Positions 22,407 to 30,929 of a DNA stretch of 64,000 bases are shown piece after piece. The notes beneath the pieces are model-generated. The model ran no database searches, had not been told where the DNA came from, and saw only the letters and a program-made list of their open reading frames with translations. Source of the stretch: Apiospora phragmitis (taxonomy: Eukaryota > Ascomycota > Sordariomycetes > Amphisphaeriales > Apiosporaceae); NCBI GenBank assembly GCA_038363925.1, contig JAQQWL010000003.1, positions 310,001 through 374,000 of the forward strand. The letters run 5' to 3'. A program made the translations under genes and the position numbers. Every line of letters starts with the position of its first letter. The first letter of the stretch is position 1.

Positions 22407-23663
22407 ATGGGATCCGTAGGCCCCCTCGCACCCGACCCCAGCAAGCAGTGCCAGAAGCCGCAGCACCCGCCCCTCCACGAAGTCCTCCCCCCGCTCCTCC
22501 TCGGCACCGCGACCTTCAACTACCAATACGTCTCCGACCCGCTGAACCCCGAAGTCCTGCCCGCCCTCTCCATCGTGACGCGCACGCTGGACCTCGGCAT
22601 CAGCGCCTTCGACACGAGCCCCTACTACGGCCCCTCGGAGCAGATCCTCGGCGACGCCCTGGCGCACCCGTCCAACGCCGCGAAGCACCCACGCGACTCC
22701 TACTTCCTCGTGACCAAGGCGGGGCGCATCGGGCCAGCGGAGTTCGACTACAGCCCCACCTGGATCCGCTACTCGGTCTACCGCAGCCTCGAGCGCCTGC
22801 GCACCTCGCACCTCGACCTGGTCTACCTGCACGACGCCGAGTTCGTGACGCCCCAAGAAGTTTTGGGTGCCGTCGCCGAGCTTCGCCGCCTGCGCGACGA
22901 GGAAGGGGTGCTCCGCTACGTCGGCATCAGCGGGTACCCGGTCTCGACCCTGTGCGACCTCGCCGCCCTCGTCCAAACTGAGACAAAAGAACCGCTCGAC
23001 GCCGTCCTGAGCTACGGCCACTTCACCATCCAGAACACGACGCTCAGCACGTCGGCGGTCCAGCGCTTCGAGGAGGCCGGCGTCGACGTCGTCCTCAACG
23101 CCAGCATGCTGGGCATGGGCCTGCTGACGACGCGCGGCGCCGACGCCGGGCCCATGGCGAGCTGGCACCCGAGCCCCGAGGGCCTGCGGAAGGCGGTGCG
23201 ATCACTGGTGGGCCTGGCCCAAGCAGAGGGCGAGAAGCTGGAAGTGGTGGCCATCCGCTGGGCCATGGACAACTGGGCGCGCGAGGGCGCGTCCAAGGGC
23301 GGTTCTTCGTCGTGGTTACCGAAGGGCACGCGAGCGGGCGTCAGCGTCATGGGCGTCGCCACCGTCGCCGAGCTCGAGGAGACGTACCGCGTCTTCCGCA
23401 GCGTCATCGAGGGCTACAACCCGGACATTTCTTCGGCCGACCGGGAGCTGGCCCAGGCGCACGACTGGAGCCTCGAGCGGCGCGACAAGATCCAGGCGCT
23501 GGTCGAGCGCATGTGGGACGCGCTCGGCAGCTGGAAGGACTACAGCTGGAGCAGCCCCGACCCGGGGTTCGTCAACACGAAGAAGCCGGAAGAGATGGGC
23601 GTCGTGCCTCGGGATGACGGGATCATGGAGAAGTACTCGAAGAAGCAGCAGCAGTTGCGGTGA
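22407..23663 (+). CDS. ARA2: ARA2-like NAD(P)-dependent aldo/keto reductase
   Basis: A probable cytosolic D-arabinose / L-galactose 1-dehydrogenase of the ARA2 group, acting in the erythroascorbate pathway in yeast. The gene is a single exon of 418 residues starting MGSVGPLAPDP. The aldo/keto reductase barrel shows LLLGTATFNYQY, then the catalytic Asp/Tyr in SAFDTSPYYGPSEQILGDAL, the Lys in SYFLVTKAGRIG and the His in LDLVYLHDAEFVTP. It also shows the C-terminal cofactor region GVSVMGVATVAELEE. Length agrees with fungal ARA2 proteins, which carry a longer C-terminal tail than other AKRs. The ATG context (CACCATGG) is strong and is preceded by a pyrimidine/CCA-rich leader. No frame anomalies are seen. 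Substrate is assigned by family only. Confidence 0.85.
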   Translation: MGSVGPLAPDPSKQCQKPQHPPLHEVLPPLLLGTATFNYQYVSDPLNPEVLPALSIVTRTLDLGISAFDTSPYYGPSEQILGDALAHPSNAAKHPRDSYFLVTKAGRIGPAEFDYSPTWIRYSVYRSLERLRTSHLDLVYLHDAEFVTPQEVLGAVAELRRLRDEEGVLRYVGISGYPVSTLCDLAALVQTETKEPLDAVLSYGHFTIQNTTLSTSAVQRFEEAGVDVVLNASMLGMGLLTTRGADAGPMASWHPSPEGLRKAVRSLVGLAQAEGEKLEVVAIRWAMDNWAREGASKGGSSSWLPKGTRAGVSVMGVATVAELEETYRVFRSVIEGYNPDISSADRELAQAHDWSLERRDKIQALVERMWDALGSWKDYSWSSPDPGFVNTKKPEEMGVVPRDDGIMEKYSKKQQQLR

Positions 23664-24273
23664 CGACACACATGATAATGACGGAGATCGACCATTCTTG
23701 AGAAGCCCTGATATGCGGGATCTCATATGAAAGAAGACGAAAAAGCTATTTAACATTGCCGATGGTCTTGAAAGTATACCTAACGGTTGCTGGTCTGATC
23801 ATAGGAGAAAGACACAGGCACACTAACGATTCTATGCTCATCGTGGAGCTTATGATGATGCGTTAACTTGAAGAGCCGGGATACGACTAGAGATGTATCA
23901 CCTAGGGTCATTCGCTAGGATGCTCGCCAGATATCTTCCGTCGAGACGTAGATTGACGTGCCTAGGAGGTTACGAAGCACTTGCTACCTACCTGTGCTAC
24001 TAGTCGGTGACAGGAAGAAGCTGAAGCAGTAATACTTATTTTGAATCAGCACTGCGCGGTGGAATCACACCACCACCACTTGGTTTTGCTGTGGCTTTAT
24101 TGGTAAGGTGACAAGGTCACTTCACTGCTGCAACAAAGGATTGATTAGCATTGAGAGCATTTTGGCTTGCATCAGGGAGGGATTAATATACCATCATTGA
24201 TTCGCTGAATTCATTTTTTCTTCTTCTTTTCCTTCTCAAGAATGGTTCTCTCCTTCCCTCCTTACTGTAGGTA
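23664..24273. other. Convergent 3' region
   Basis: Between the AKR and ARP6 stop codons. AT-rich sequence without a recognisable gene. Confidence 0.5.
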
Positions 24274-25626
24274 TCATTCACTATTCCCCGTAGCAAACTT
24301 CCGCGCCACCCACGCGCCGCCGTACTCCTCGTACTCCTGCTTCGTGACGCAGAGACCGGATATGTTCTCGTGCCTGGCCAGCTTCGCGCCGCCAACCCAT
24401 GTGCTGGTGATCGGGTCGGCCGGCCGCGCGACGCGCACGATGCAGTCGTCGGGCACGAGCTTGACGATCTCCTGCTGCAGCCGCTGGATGAAGCCGTCGA
24501 AGAGCGCGTTGCCGCCGACAACACAAACATTGGCCAGCAGGGCCGGCCACAGCCCCGCGGGCACGGCGAGGAGCGACTCCCAGACGAGGTTGGCGATGCC
24601 CGACTGCCGCATGCCGATGTCGGACGGGTGGAACAGCAGCTCGGGCACGGTGAAGCGCTCGTTGCGCAGCGTCAGGACGTCCTCGGTGGCCTCGCCCAGC
24701 CGCGCCAGTTTTCTTGCGCGCCCGGCCTGTTCGGGGTCGAAGTCGCGCACGATGCCCTTGGACCGCGTGTGGAAGTCGGGCAGGACGTACTCCTTGGCGA
24801 CACCACCACCCGTCAGGTAATCCGCCCGCTGCTCGCCGCGGGTGCCCTTCCAGGCCCGTTCGAGGTCGGCGTCGAAGTCGAGCGAGACGTAGCAGGCCTG
24901 CTCCTTCATCTCGTTGACGATGTGCGGCTCGTTGCGCATGTCGTAGTGGCGAAGTGAGATGAGACGGGCGAGGTAGTTGGTCAGCACCTTGCCGCCGACG
25001 TCGAGGCGGCGCACGGCTGAGTGTAGCGGGCGCCCCTTTAAGAGGGGCGTCACCGTCGTGTGGGAGTAGCCCGTGTCGACCAGCAGCATCACCTCGGCAG
25101 GTAGCTGGGCGACCGTGGCCGGGTCGCGCGGGGTGCGGAAGACGGCCTGGACGTCGTGGTAGGCGTTGAGGGAGGGCCCGTTGGCGCGGTAGTAGCTGGC
25201 GAAGCCGTACTCCTCGAAGACCATCTGGTCGCAGTTGGATTGTAGTACCGGTAGGGCGTTGGAGTGCTCGGCCAGGACGAGGCGGGTGTCGGCGGGGTCG
25301 CAGGGCCCCTGGGGCGCGCCGGCGTCGAAGAACTGGCGGTCCCAGATCTCCTTCTGCGCCTCCCAGCTGACGACGAAGCCCTTCTCGACGGGGCGGCGGA
25401 AGGCGATCTCGGAAAAATCCTTGCACTGGTCGAGCTCGTGGCCGACGTAGACACGGCGGTCGTCATCGCGGGCAATGCAGTTGGGGATCAAGGTCGGCGT
25501 CTCGTCGGTCGTGGCGTTGTCGTCGTCGGTTACGTAGCCGGCCTTGATGGTGTGGGCGCCGTTGTCGAGGACGAGGGTGCGCGAGGGCGGTGCCGGGCGC
25601 GACGTCTTAGACTTTCGCGGGGCCAT
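24274..25626 (-). CDS. ARP6: Actin-related protein 6 (SWR1 complex subunit)
   Basis: A nuclear actin-related protein; ARP6 is a core subunit of the SWR1 remodeler that deposits H2A.Z. This is a single-exon, 450-residue reading from MAPRKSKTSRP. Residues 15-30 carry the phosphate-1 loop in ARP form (TLVLDNGAHTIKAGY). The phosphate-2 region is LLVDTGYSHTTVTPLLKGRPL and the adenosine-site region NVCVVGGNALFDGFIQRLQQEI. The C-terminus STWVGGAKLARHENISGLCVTKQEYEEYG is the ARP6-type ending. The open frame extends upstream in the same phase, but MAPRKS fits the family start. No frame anomalies are seen. Confidence 0.92.
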   Translation of the reverse strand: MAPRKSKTSRPAPPSRTLVLDNGAHTIKAGYVTDDDNATTDETPTLIPNCIARDDDRRVYVGHELDQCKDFSEIAFRRPVEKGFVVSWEAQKEIWDRQFFDAGAPQGPCDPADTRLVLAEHSNALPVLQSNCDQMVFEEYGFASYYRANGPSLNAYHDVQAVFRTPRDPATVAQLPAEVMLLVDTGYSHTTVTPLLKGRPLHSAVRRLDVGGKVLTNYLARLISLRHYDMRNEPHIVNEMKEQACYVSLDFDADLERAWKGTRGEQRADYLTGGGVAKEYVLPDFHTRSKGIVRDFDPEQAGRARKLARLGEATEDVLTLRNERFTVPELLFHPSDIGMRQSGIANLVWESLLAVPAGLWPALLANVCVVGGNALFDGFIQRLQQEIVKLVPDDCIVRVARPADPITSTWVGGAKLARHENISGLCVTKQEYEEYGGAWVARKFATGNSE

Positions 25627-25992
25627 CTTAGGTCTTGTCGCGTCCAGATCAAGTTCCGACAAGCTCAGCGAGGCGGGCGCAGAGATTCGACACACCACAA
25701 TACTGCAAGTAGATGCGAAAAGACTCTTGTTACCCGAGCCGTGACAAGCTTCTCCGTCGCATCAATCGGAATGCAGCGCAAAGATGCCGCTGGCTTGGTT
25801 CGTCACAGAGGATTGAGTGGTTGAGAGGTTGAGAAAAGATTCCAAAGGCAGCAAGCAACTAGGTTAATTGAAAATGACGTTGGGGTTCTGGAAGTTTAGT
25901 GCACGGACGGACTGCTACTACCGGGGGCGGGCTTGGGGCGCAAAGTTCAACAGCCGGATCTGCTCAGGAGGCGGGCCATCACCATCTCCAGA
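25627..25992. other. ARP6 upstream region
   Basis: About 370 bp between the ARP6 start and the left copy of the flanking direct repeat. It must hold the ARP6 promoter. No gene visible. Confidence 0.5.
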
Positions 25993-26190
25993 CTCGGTAC
26001 TCCAATTGAGGGAAAAGGGTTGATTTCACATGTTGGAAGACTGGAGCTGATTTCCTATGCTATTGTTGCCTTCTGTTCTGTTCTATAGCCGGTTGGTCTT
26101 GAGTAAGTCACCTAGTCCTTGACTTACCATACTTACATCTCATCTACAAAACATGCACTCATCCATATGTACCTAATATCAAGAAACATA
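25993..26190 (+). repeat. Left direct repeat flanking the ankyrin/pseudokinase pair
   Basis: This sequence recurs in the same orientation at 30332-30530. Shared blocks include CTCGGTACTCCAATTGA, TTGATTTCACATGTT, GAAGACTGGAGCTGATTTCC, CCTTCTGTTCTGTTC, TAGCCGGTTGGTCTTGAGTA and AAACATGCA, separated by small indels. Similarity fades just beyond both ends. No third copy was seen in the window. Confidence 0.85.
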
Positions 26191-26251
26191 CCTAAACAAG
26201 ATGGACATTAACGTCCATGCTCGCGGCCCAGACGGAAAATGTATCTCGTAG

Positions 26252-28611
26252 TCACACACTTAAAGCCGACACTTTCGCATCAGCGGCGGCCTTGTTTTCT
26301 TCCGACTTAAACTTCCCTTTATTTACGAGATATTGGGGCAACCCAATCCTCTTCAACTTGATAGCAGCCGATATAGCATCTTGCTGGTCGTCATCCAGAG
26401 CGTCCACAAACGCCCCCTTCTTGGCAAGGTACTTGGCGCCCTCGGCATTATTGTGGCGAATGGTGTGATGGATGACCGGCACCCCGTTGAGCACGGTATC
26501 GACGGGCAACTTGGCCACCAGTAGCGCCCGCAGCAGGCGCAACGAACTCTGCTCGCACGCGAGGTCCAGGACGCAGCGCCCCTCCCGCATGGGCCACTCC
26601 ACGTTGGCCGGCGCGTCTGCCGCCGCGAGGTGCGACATGATGTTGACATGCGTCTGTATGCGCGACGGCTTGTCGTTGGCCTTGAACAGGCCGCCCGCGC
26701 ACTGCAGCGCCAGCTCGAAGGCGGTGAGCCCCGACGCGTCCCTGATGCGGGACGAGGCGCCGTACTCGAGCAGGATTTCGACGGCGTGGTGCAGCGACGT
26801 GCGCCCCGCGGCCCCGGCCGGCTTGTCGACGGTGTCGCCCGCCTGCTGCTCCTGGCTCTGGCGCAGCAGCCACTGTAGCACCTGCGCGTGGTCCGGGTGC
26901 AGCTCGCCGCGGAACTGATTTGCCGTGATCTGCAGCGGCGTCGCGCCCGACGAGTTCTTGGTCTTGACGTCGGCGCCCTTGAACAGCAGCATGGCCACCG
27001 CGTACGCGTCCTGGCGCCGTACCGCGAGGTGCAGCGGCGTGTCCCCCGTGCCGAGCAGGGCGAAATTTACCCCGGCGCCGGCGTTCAGCAGGATGGCGAG
27101 GGCCTGCCGCCTGTGCGTATCGAGAGGCAGCGAGTCGTCGCCGTAGAAGAGCAGGGTCAGCGGACGGTCCTTGTTGGCATCTGTCGCGTTGGCGTCGGCG
27201 TCGGCATCCACCAGGAGTCGGACGAGCTTGGCATATCCCTGGAAGTACTTATTCGCCACGGCGGCATGCAGGGGCGTCTTTCGGTTGTTCATCTGGACAT
27301 TCACATTGCCGTTGAATTTAATGAGTTCCCGTACACATTTCCGGTGTCCCTCGGTGCAACCGCCGACGGCGGCGAACATGGCCTTCGGACGGGGTCTTTG
27401 GACTGTGCCGGGGTTGCAGCCATGCTCAAGCAGGAACCTGAGCTGTTTCGGGTCTCCTTGCCTGCAAATCCGGTCCAGGATGCTGTTACGCCCGCCGCTG
27501 GCATTATCCATTGCTACCTGGGGATATAATATGTTGGCGAAACGGCTTTTGGTGGTCGTCGAAATAATAGACGTTGGCGCACTCGAAGCAGAGTCCCACG
27601 CCTGCTTCAAAAACCCCTTCGGGTCGATCAACGGTGACTGTTTACGTCGGGCTGGTGTTGTCGGGTCCTTTTTCGCATTGACGGCATTGAGCCTCCGAAC
27701 ATTGTTGGAGGAGAGAGCGGAAGGCATTGTCTCCTGATTGACACTGGCGGCACCTTTTACAGGCCTTTTGGCGTTTGGGACGTCGGGCTCCGCTTCCTGT
27801 GTCTCTGATAGACTAATCCGCGCCTTCTTTTTAGTCTTTGGCTGTAGTGTAGGAGGTTTGGGAAGTGGCTGCGCGGAGACGACAGGTTCGGACATCTGCT
27901 GAGCCCCAGGAACGGTGTTCTCAGCCGTGCGATGTGGAGGTTTGCTGGTCTGCCCCGAACCACCAGTAACTACCTTGGCGCCTGGAGTCTTCTTTTCAGA
28001 GGACGGTGGCGTTTTTGGATTATGGGCATGATTTCTTGGCTTCTCTCGGGTTGCTGTGCTCGAATCTGTAGTTGGGGTTGTGCTGGTCTGTCCCGAATCA
28101 CCAGCAACTACCTTGGCGCCTGGAGTCTTCTTTTCAGAGGACGGTGGCGTTTTTGGATTATGGGCATGATTTCTTGGTTTCTCTCGAGTTGATGTGTTCG
28201 AATCTGTAGTTGGGGGTGTGCCGGCAGAGATGGATTTGGTGTCACCTCGAGTTTCCTTTTCCGAGAAAGGCGTTGGCTTTTCTAGGATATGGAATTGCAG
28301 TTTTGGTATTTGGCGAGGTTCTTTCCGCGTATCTGTTGCCACGGGTGTACCGGTTGCCGAAGGTGTAGCGTCGTTTGAAGTCTCCTTTTGAGAGAGAGAG
28401 GTGGTGACTTCTCTGGAGTATTGACATGAGCTTCTGCTGTCTCTAGAGTCCCCGTGTTCGCATCTGTAGCTAGGAATGTGCCTGCTGACAGGGATTTGGT
28501 GCCGCCTTTGCTATGGATGGTGGTGAAAGATTTTGGATTCGAGGCAACAACATGGGAACTAGGACATTCATTCTGTCGTTCAGAACCCTTCCTGCGGCTC
28601 TCACGGCTCAA
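26252..28611 (-). CDS. Ankyrin-repeat protein with low-complexity N-terminal tandem repeats
   Basis: A large ankyrin-repeat protein without a recognisable catalytic domain. The main frame runs 28342-26252. Its C-terminal two thirds contains ankyrin units, for example RKTPLHAAVANKYFQGYAKLVRLLVDADADANA, GDTPLHLAVRRQDAYAVAMLLFKGADV, SGATPLQITANQ and GRTSLHHAVEILLEYGA. Upstream are tandem 42-46-residue units of the form EKxTP...TxTDSxTxTREKPR...NPKTPPSS; the last two are nearly identical. The same repeat pattern continues upstream in another frame (28611 to about 28400: GTKSLSAGTFLATDANTG...). The switch falls at the GAGAGAGAGAG tract 28391-28401, so the true start is probably MSRESRRKG at 28611 and a slippage indel splits the gene. 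It is divergent from the adjacent pseudokinase and lies inside the direct repeats. A partner role is only inference. Confidence 0.7.
28391..28401. repeat. GA microsatellite at frame break of the ankyrin gene
   Basis: An eleven-base GA tract sits where the N-terminal tandem-repeat coding sequence shifts frame. A one-base change here would join the two open frames into one protein. Confidence 0.55.
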
Positions 28612-29962
28612 GCCAGAGATCTACACGACCACCTCGAGGATCATCCAAGCCAACAATGGGCCGATGAAACGACTGCGATGGGCAGCCATGGGGAAGGACA
28701 AGGCCACTCACATCATCGGCGAGATCGCGAACATTAATACTCGGCTGGAGTGCCTTCTTGACTCGGTCGAGCGAGAAAACCAGAGCATTGAGAGCGCCCG
28801 CTTCATTAGGAGTCTCATTTCCCTCGCTTCGACCACGGCAGAAGTGGTCGAGATCCAATTTCTTCTGGGAAATGCCATGACGCAAAGCTCCGGGAGGAGC
28901 GCCATCAGAGCCGCAGCGGCGGTCAAGCAGATCCGACTCTGCATCGGGGCCGACCAGCGCGAGGACGAGATCCAGCCCCCGCAGAAGGAGACGCGAAGCA
29001 CCATCCCGCCACTGAGAAACCTGAAACGAACGCTTCGGCCCTTCGGAGGCAAGGCCCTCGAGTACCGCGGCTTGGAGTTCGCGTCGTACGACAAGCAGCA
29101 GGTCCTTGTGCAGTGGAAGGTGGCCGAGGACGACCAGTGGCCCAAGTACGCGGACCAAATGAAGAGTCTAACGGTAGTTTTGGTGTCGCTTTCCGACCAG
29201 TCTTTCCGATGCCTGCCCTGTCTTGGTTATTACTCGGCGGAAAGCCGCGGCCGGCACGGGCTCATCTTTTCGCTGCCAAACAGTTCCGGTCCTTGGAAGA
29301 TGGCCTCTTTGTCGCATATCATCGAGCAACAGACCCGAGTGCCACTGAACCGGCGGCTTCACGTCAGCCGCGCGTTGGCCGAGACAGTGCTCCAGCTTCA
29401 CACGGCTGGGTGGCTGCACAAGAACCTCCGATCGGAGAACGTGATATTTCTAGGGGCCTCGGATGCCAGTGATGAGGACATGTTGCGCTCAGAACCGTTC
29501 GTCATGGGTTATGATTCTGCACGGCCCGACACCACCGATGCGGCAGCGGCGTTCACACAGTCGCCCGAACCAGACCTCATGGCCGACCTCTATCGCCACC
29601 CACAAGCCCGGGGCCTTGGCCGGGAGACCTTTCAAAAGCGCTTCGACATGTACGCATTGGGGTGCATGCTCCTGGAAATCATGTGCTGGGAGCCGCTATT
29701 GAGCATGCACCATAGGTTTACTATGCCTGATCTCGCACTCGGCATCAAGGAGGAAGTGTTGAAAAACAAGGTGATCGAGATACCGACAGTGTGGGACCTG
29801 TTTAGCAGCGGCGAGGCCATGAGCTTCGCAAGACACCAAGTGGGGGGATACATGGTCGAGACCATGTCCATGTGTGCCAAGACACCTAAGGCAGACGGGC
29901 AAGACGCATCTATGGATGTGCAGCATAACGTATTGGAGAAATTGCTGTGGTGGAGAGTGTAA
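28454..29962 (+). CDS. HeLo-type fungal pseudokinase, probably 5'-truncated
   Basis: The protein resembles the fungal HeLo/prion-propagation domain proteins fused to a kinase-like module that occur in heterokaryon-incompatibility and cell-death gene repertoires. The part near residues 52-110 (LKPEIYTTTSRI...MKRLRWAAMGKDKATHIIGEIANINTRLECLL) matches the end of a HeLo domain. The preceding HeLo helices are absent and replaced by sequence antisense to the ankyrin gene. The C-terminal kinase-like part has VSRALAETVLQLHTAGWLHKNLRSENVIFL, where the catalytic HRD aspartate is replaced by Asn. The DFG equivalent reads GYD and the F-helix is KRFDMYALGCMLLEI. I infer a pseudokinase. The start is unsure: the frame opens at 28454, but M71 (28664) is an alternative that would not overlap the ankyrin ORF. 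Confidence 0.65.
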   Translation: MFASVARNVPADRDLVPPLLWMVVKDFGFEATTWELGHSFCRSEPFLRLSRLKPEIYTTTSRIIQANNGPMKRLRWAAMGKDKATHIIGEIANINTRLECLLDSVERENQSIESARFIRSLISLASTTAEVVEIQFLLGNAMTQSSGRSAIRAAAAVKQIRLCIGADQREDEIQPPQKETRSTIPPLRNLKRTLRPFGGKALEYRGLEFASYDKQQVLVQWKVAEDDQWPKYADQMKSLTVVLVSLSDQSFRCLPCLGYYSAESRGRHGLIFSLPNSSGPWKMASLSHIIEQQTRVPLNRRLHVSRALAETVLQLHTAGWLHKNLRSENVIFLGASDASDEDMLRSEPFVMGYDSARPDTTDAAAAFTQSPEPDLMADLYRHPQARGLGRETFQKRFDMYALGCMLLEIMCWEPLLSMHHRFTMPDLALGIKEEVLKNKVIEIPTVWDLFSSGEAMSFARHQVGGYMVETMSMCAKTPKADGQDASMDVQHNVLEKLLWWRV

Positions 29963-30331
29963 TGGGCAAGCGAAGTTCGGGGTGTTGGGTAAAAATTTCG
30001 TAGTTCGATACGACATGAGGCCGGCGTCGGTAGTGTTACGTTTATGTAACAACCGAGGTATTCGGTACAAGCAGGGATAGCATTCTGCCGGATACGTTTG
30101 TGGTGGTCCTTGCTTAGTAGGTACTTATCGCTTTCTTTCCTTATGCTTTTACACAACATACCATATACCCGCTACATTCACTTATCCTAATTCTAATAGG
30201 TAGCACTTCTTTTGCCACTCACTCTCCAGGTATATTATGCTAAAGCGGAATTGCTTCATTAGGGCTTAAGTATCTTGAAGCGGGTAAGTCAATCATTTAA
30301 AGGCGAATTATTAATATTAACTTTATCCAAT
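29963..30331. other. 3' flank of the pseudokinase gene
   Basis: AT-rich sequence without a gene, ending at the right direct repeat. Confidence 0.5.
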
Positions 30332-30530
30332 CTCGGTACTCCAATTGAAAAGAGTTGATTTCACATGTTGAAGACTGGAGCTGATTTCCATACTATTGCC
30401 TTCTGTTCTGTTCCAAGCCATAGCCGGTTGGTCTTGAGTAAGTAGATTGGTAGATAAGTAATCTAATCCTTGACTTGTCATACTTACTTCTCGTCTATAA
30501 AACATGCATGTATCTTTATCCAAAAACATA
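30332..30530 (+). repeat. Right direct repeat flanking the ankyrin/pseudokinase pair
   Basis: Second copy of the repeat at 25993-26190, same orientation, with a short insertion after TTGAGTAAGTA. The copies are about 4.1 kb apart and enclose only the two accessory genes. Confidence 0.85.
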
Positions 30531-30929
30531 GTTGGGATCTAGCTGTTTCTTCACTCAGTTCAGACGCATGTTCGATGGAGTTGAGTTGATCTTATTCTTG
30601 AGGGGACTTGTTTGGTATTGGGTACGGACGATGCCTCCTGTAACCGTTACCGTCATCAATCAGATGAACACCGCGGCAAACTACCTGACTTGCACCGTCG
30701 TCGTCGTCGTCGTCGTCCTAACACATGCTTGCATGATTCATGCCCCGATCTTTGCCAGCTGAGACACCAGCGGTCAATCAGATATGTAGCAAAGAAGTCT
30801 GCCAGAAAGGTTTTCCATATTCCACGCACGTATTGCCCTCAGGTTATACGGAGGCAGCTGGCATATTCCATCTCAGGATTTACCAGTGTCCAGAGAGTGT
30901 TCGTTCCTATTCGTCCAGTTCAGTGAACT

